A stretch of DNA of 5,501 bases, taken from the NCBI GenBank assembly GCA_900772625.1, contig CAAHEQ010000015.1:1-5501 (forward strand), in the 5' to 3' direction. Of this stretch, positions 5,482 through 5,501 are shown in pieces. Numbering within the stretch: position 1 is the stretch's first letter; each line of letters begins with the position of its first letter. The DNA comes from Alphaproteobacteria bacterium (GTDB lineage Bacteria > Pseudomonadota > Alphaproteobacteria > CAAHEQ01 > UBA3637). Below the pieces are notes generated by a model that worked only from the letters and a program-made list of their open reading frames with translations, was not told the DNA's origin and did no database searches. The position numbers were made by a program, and so were the translations under genes.

Positions 5482-5501
5482 TCTGGCGTAGCTCAGCGGT
5501 A
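5482..5501 (+). tRNA. 5' end of a tRNA, probably tRNA-Asn, cut by the window edge
   Basis: TCTGGCG (5482-5488) can be the 5' acceptor strand, followed by TA at positions 8-9 and GCTCAGCGGTA, the classic D-arm start. Only 20 nt are inside the window, so the anticodon is not visible. A U at position 1 and the position next to tRNA-Cys are common for alphaproteobacterial tRNA-Asn, so that identity is a guess. That it is a tRNA start is well supported. Confidence 0.8.

Overview
The window looks like an AT-rich chromosomal segment from an alphaproteobacterium. The best evidence is a PopZ-type (DUF2497) protein encoded directly downstream of a TolC-family outer-membrane factor, a pairing characteristic of alphaproteobacteria. 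Housekeeping promoters resembling CTTGAC-N16/17-TATAAT fit this. The paired acetyl-CoA-to-acetate genes suggest acetate-producing overflow or fermentative metabolism. Species cannot be named from the sequence; a low-GC, host- or gut-associated lineage is only a guess.

Layout from left to right. Positions 1-554 hold no convincing gene. This AT-rich stretch is studded with four GC-rich inverted repeats and ends in a terminator-like hairpin whose T-run points along the plus strand. Positions 555-5197 hold four minus-strand genes, which read from right to left as tolC, popZ, pta and ackA. A TTTACA-N17-TATAAA promoter lies just upstream of tolC. tolC and popZ are 21 nt apart, popZ and pta 73 nt apart, and pta and ackA 1 nt apart, so pta and ackA are almost certainly translationally coupled. 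No good promoter was found in the popZ-pta gap, so all four may share one transcript. Positions 5198-5338 are a divergent promoter region. A complete plus-strand tRNA-Cys(GCA) with encoded CCA lies at 5339-5413. The first 20 nt of a second tRNA, probably tRNA-Asn, are cut by the window end and are preceded by their own promoter.

How the genes work together: Pta converts acetyl-CoA to acetyl phosphate and AckA converts that to acetate plus ATP. TolC forms an outer-membrane exit duct for export systems. PopZ forms the cell-pole hub that anchors the chromosome origin. No obvious biochemical link joins the envelope and pole genes to the acetate genes, so their adjacency is probably a matter of genome arrangement. 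I found no defence system, mobile element or CRISPR array. The least explained part is the hairpin-rich left flank.
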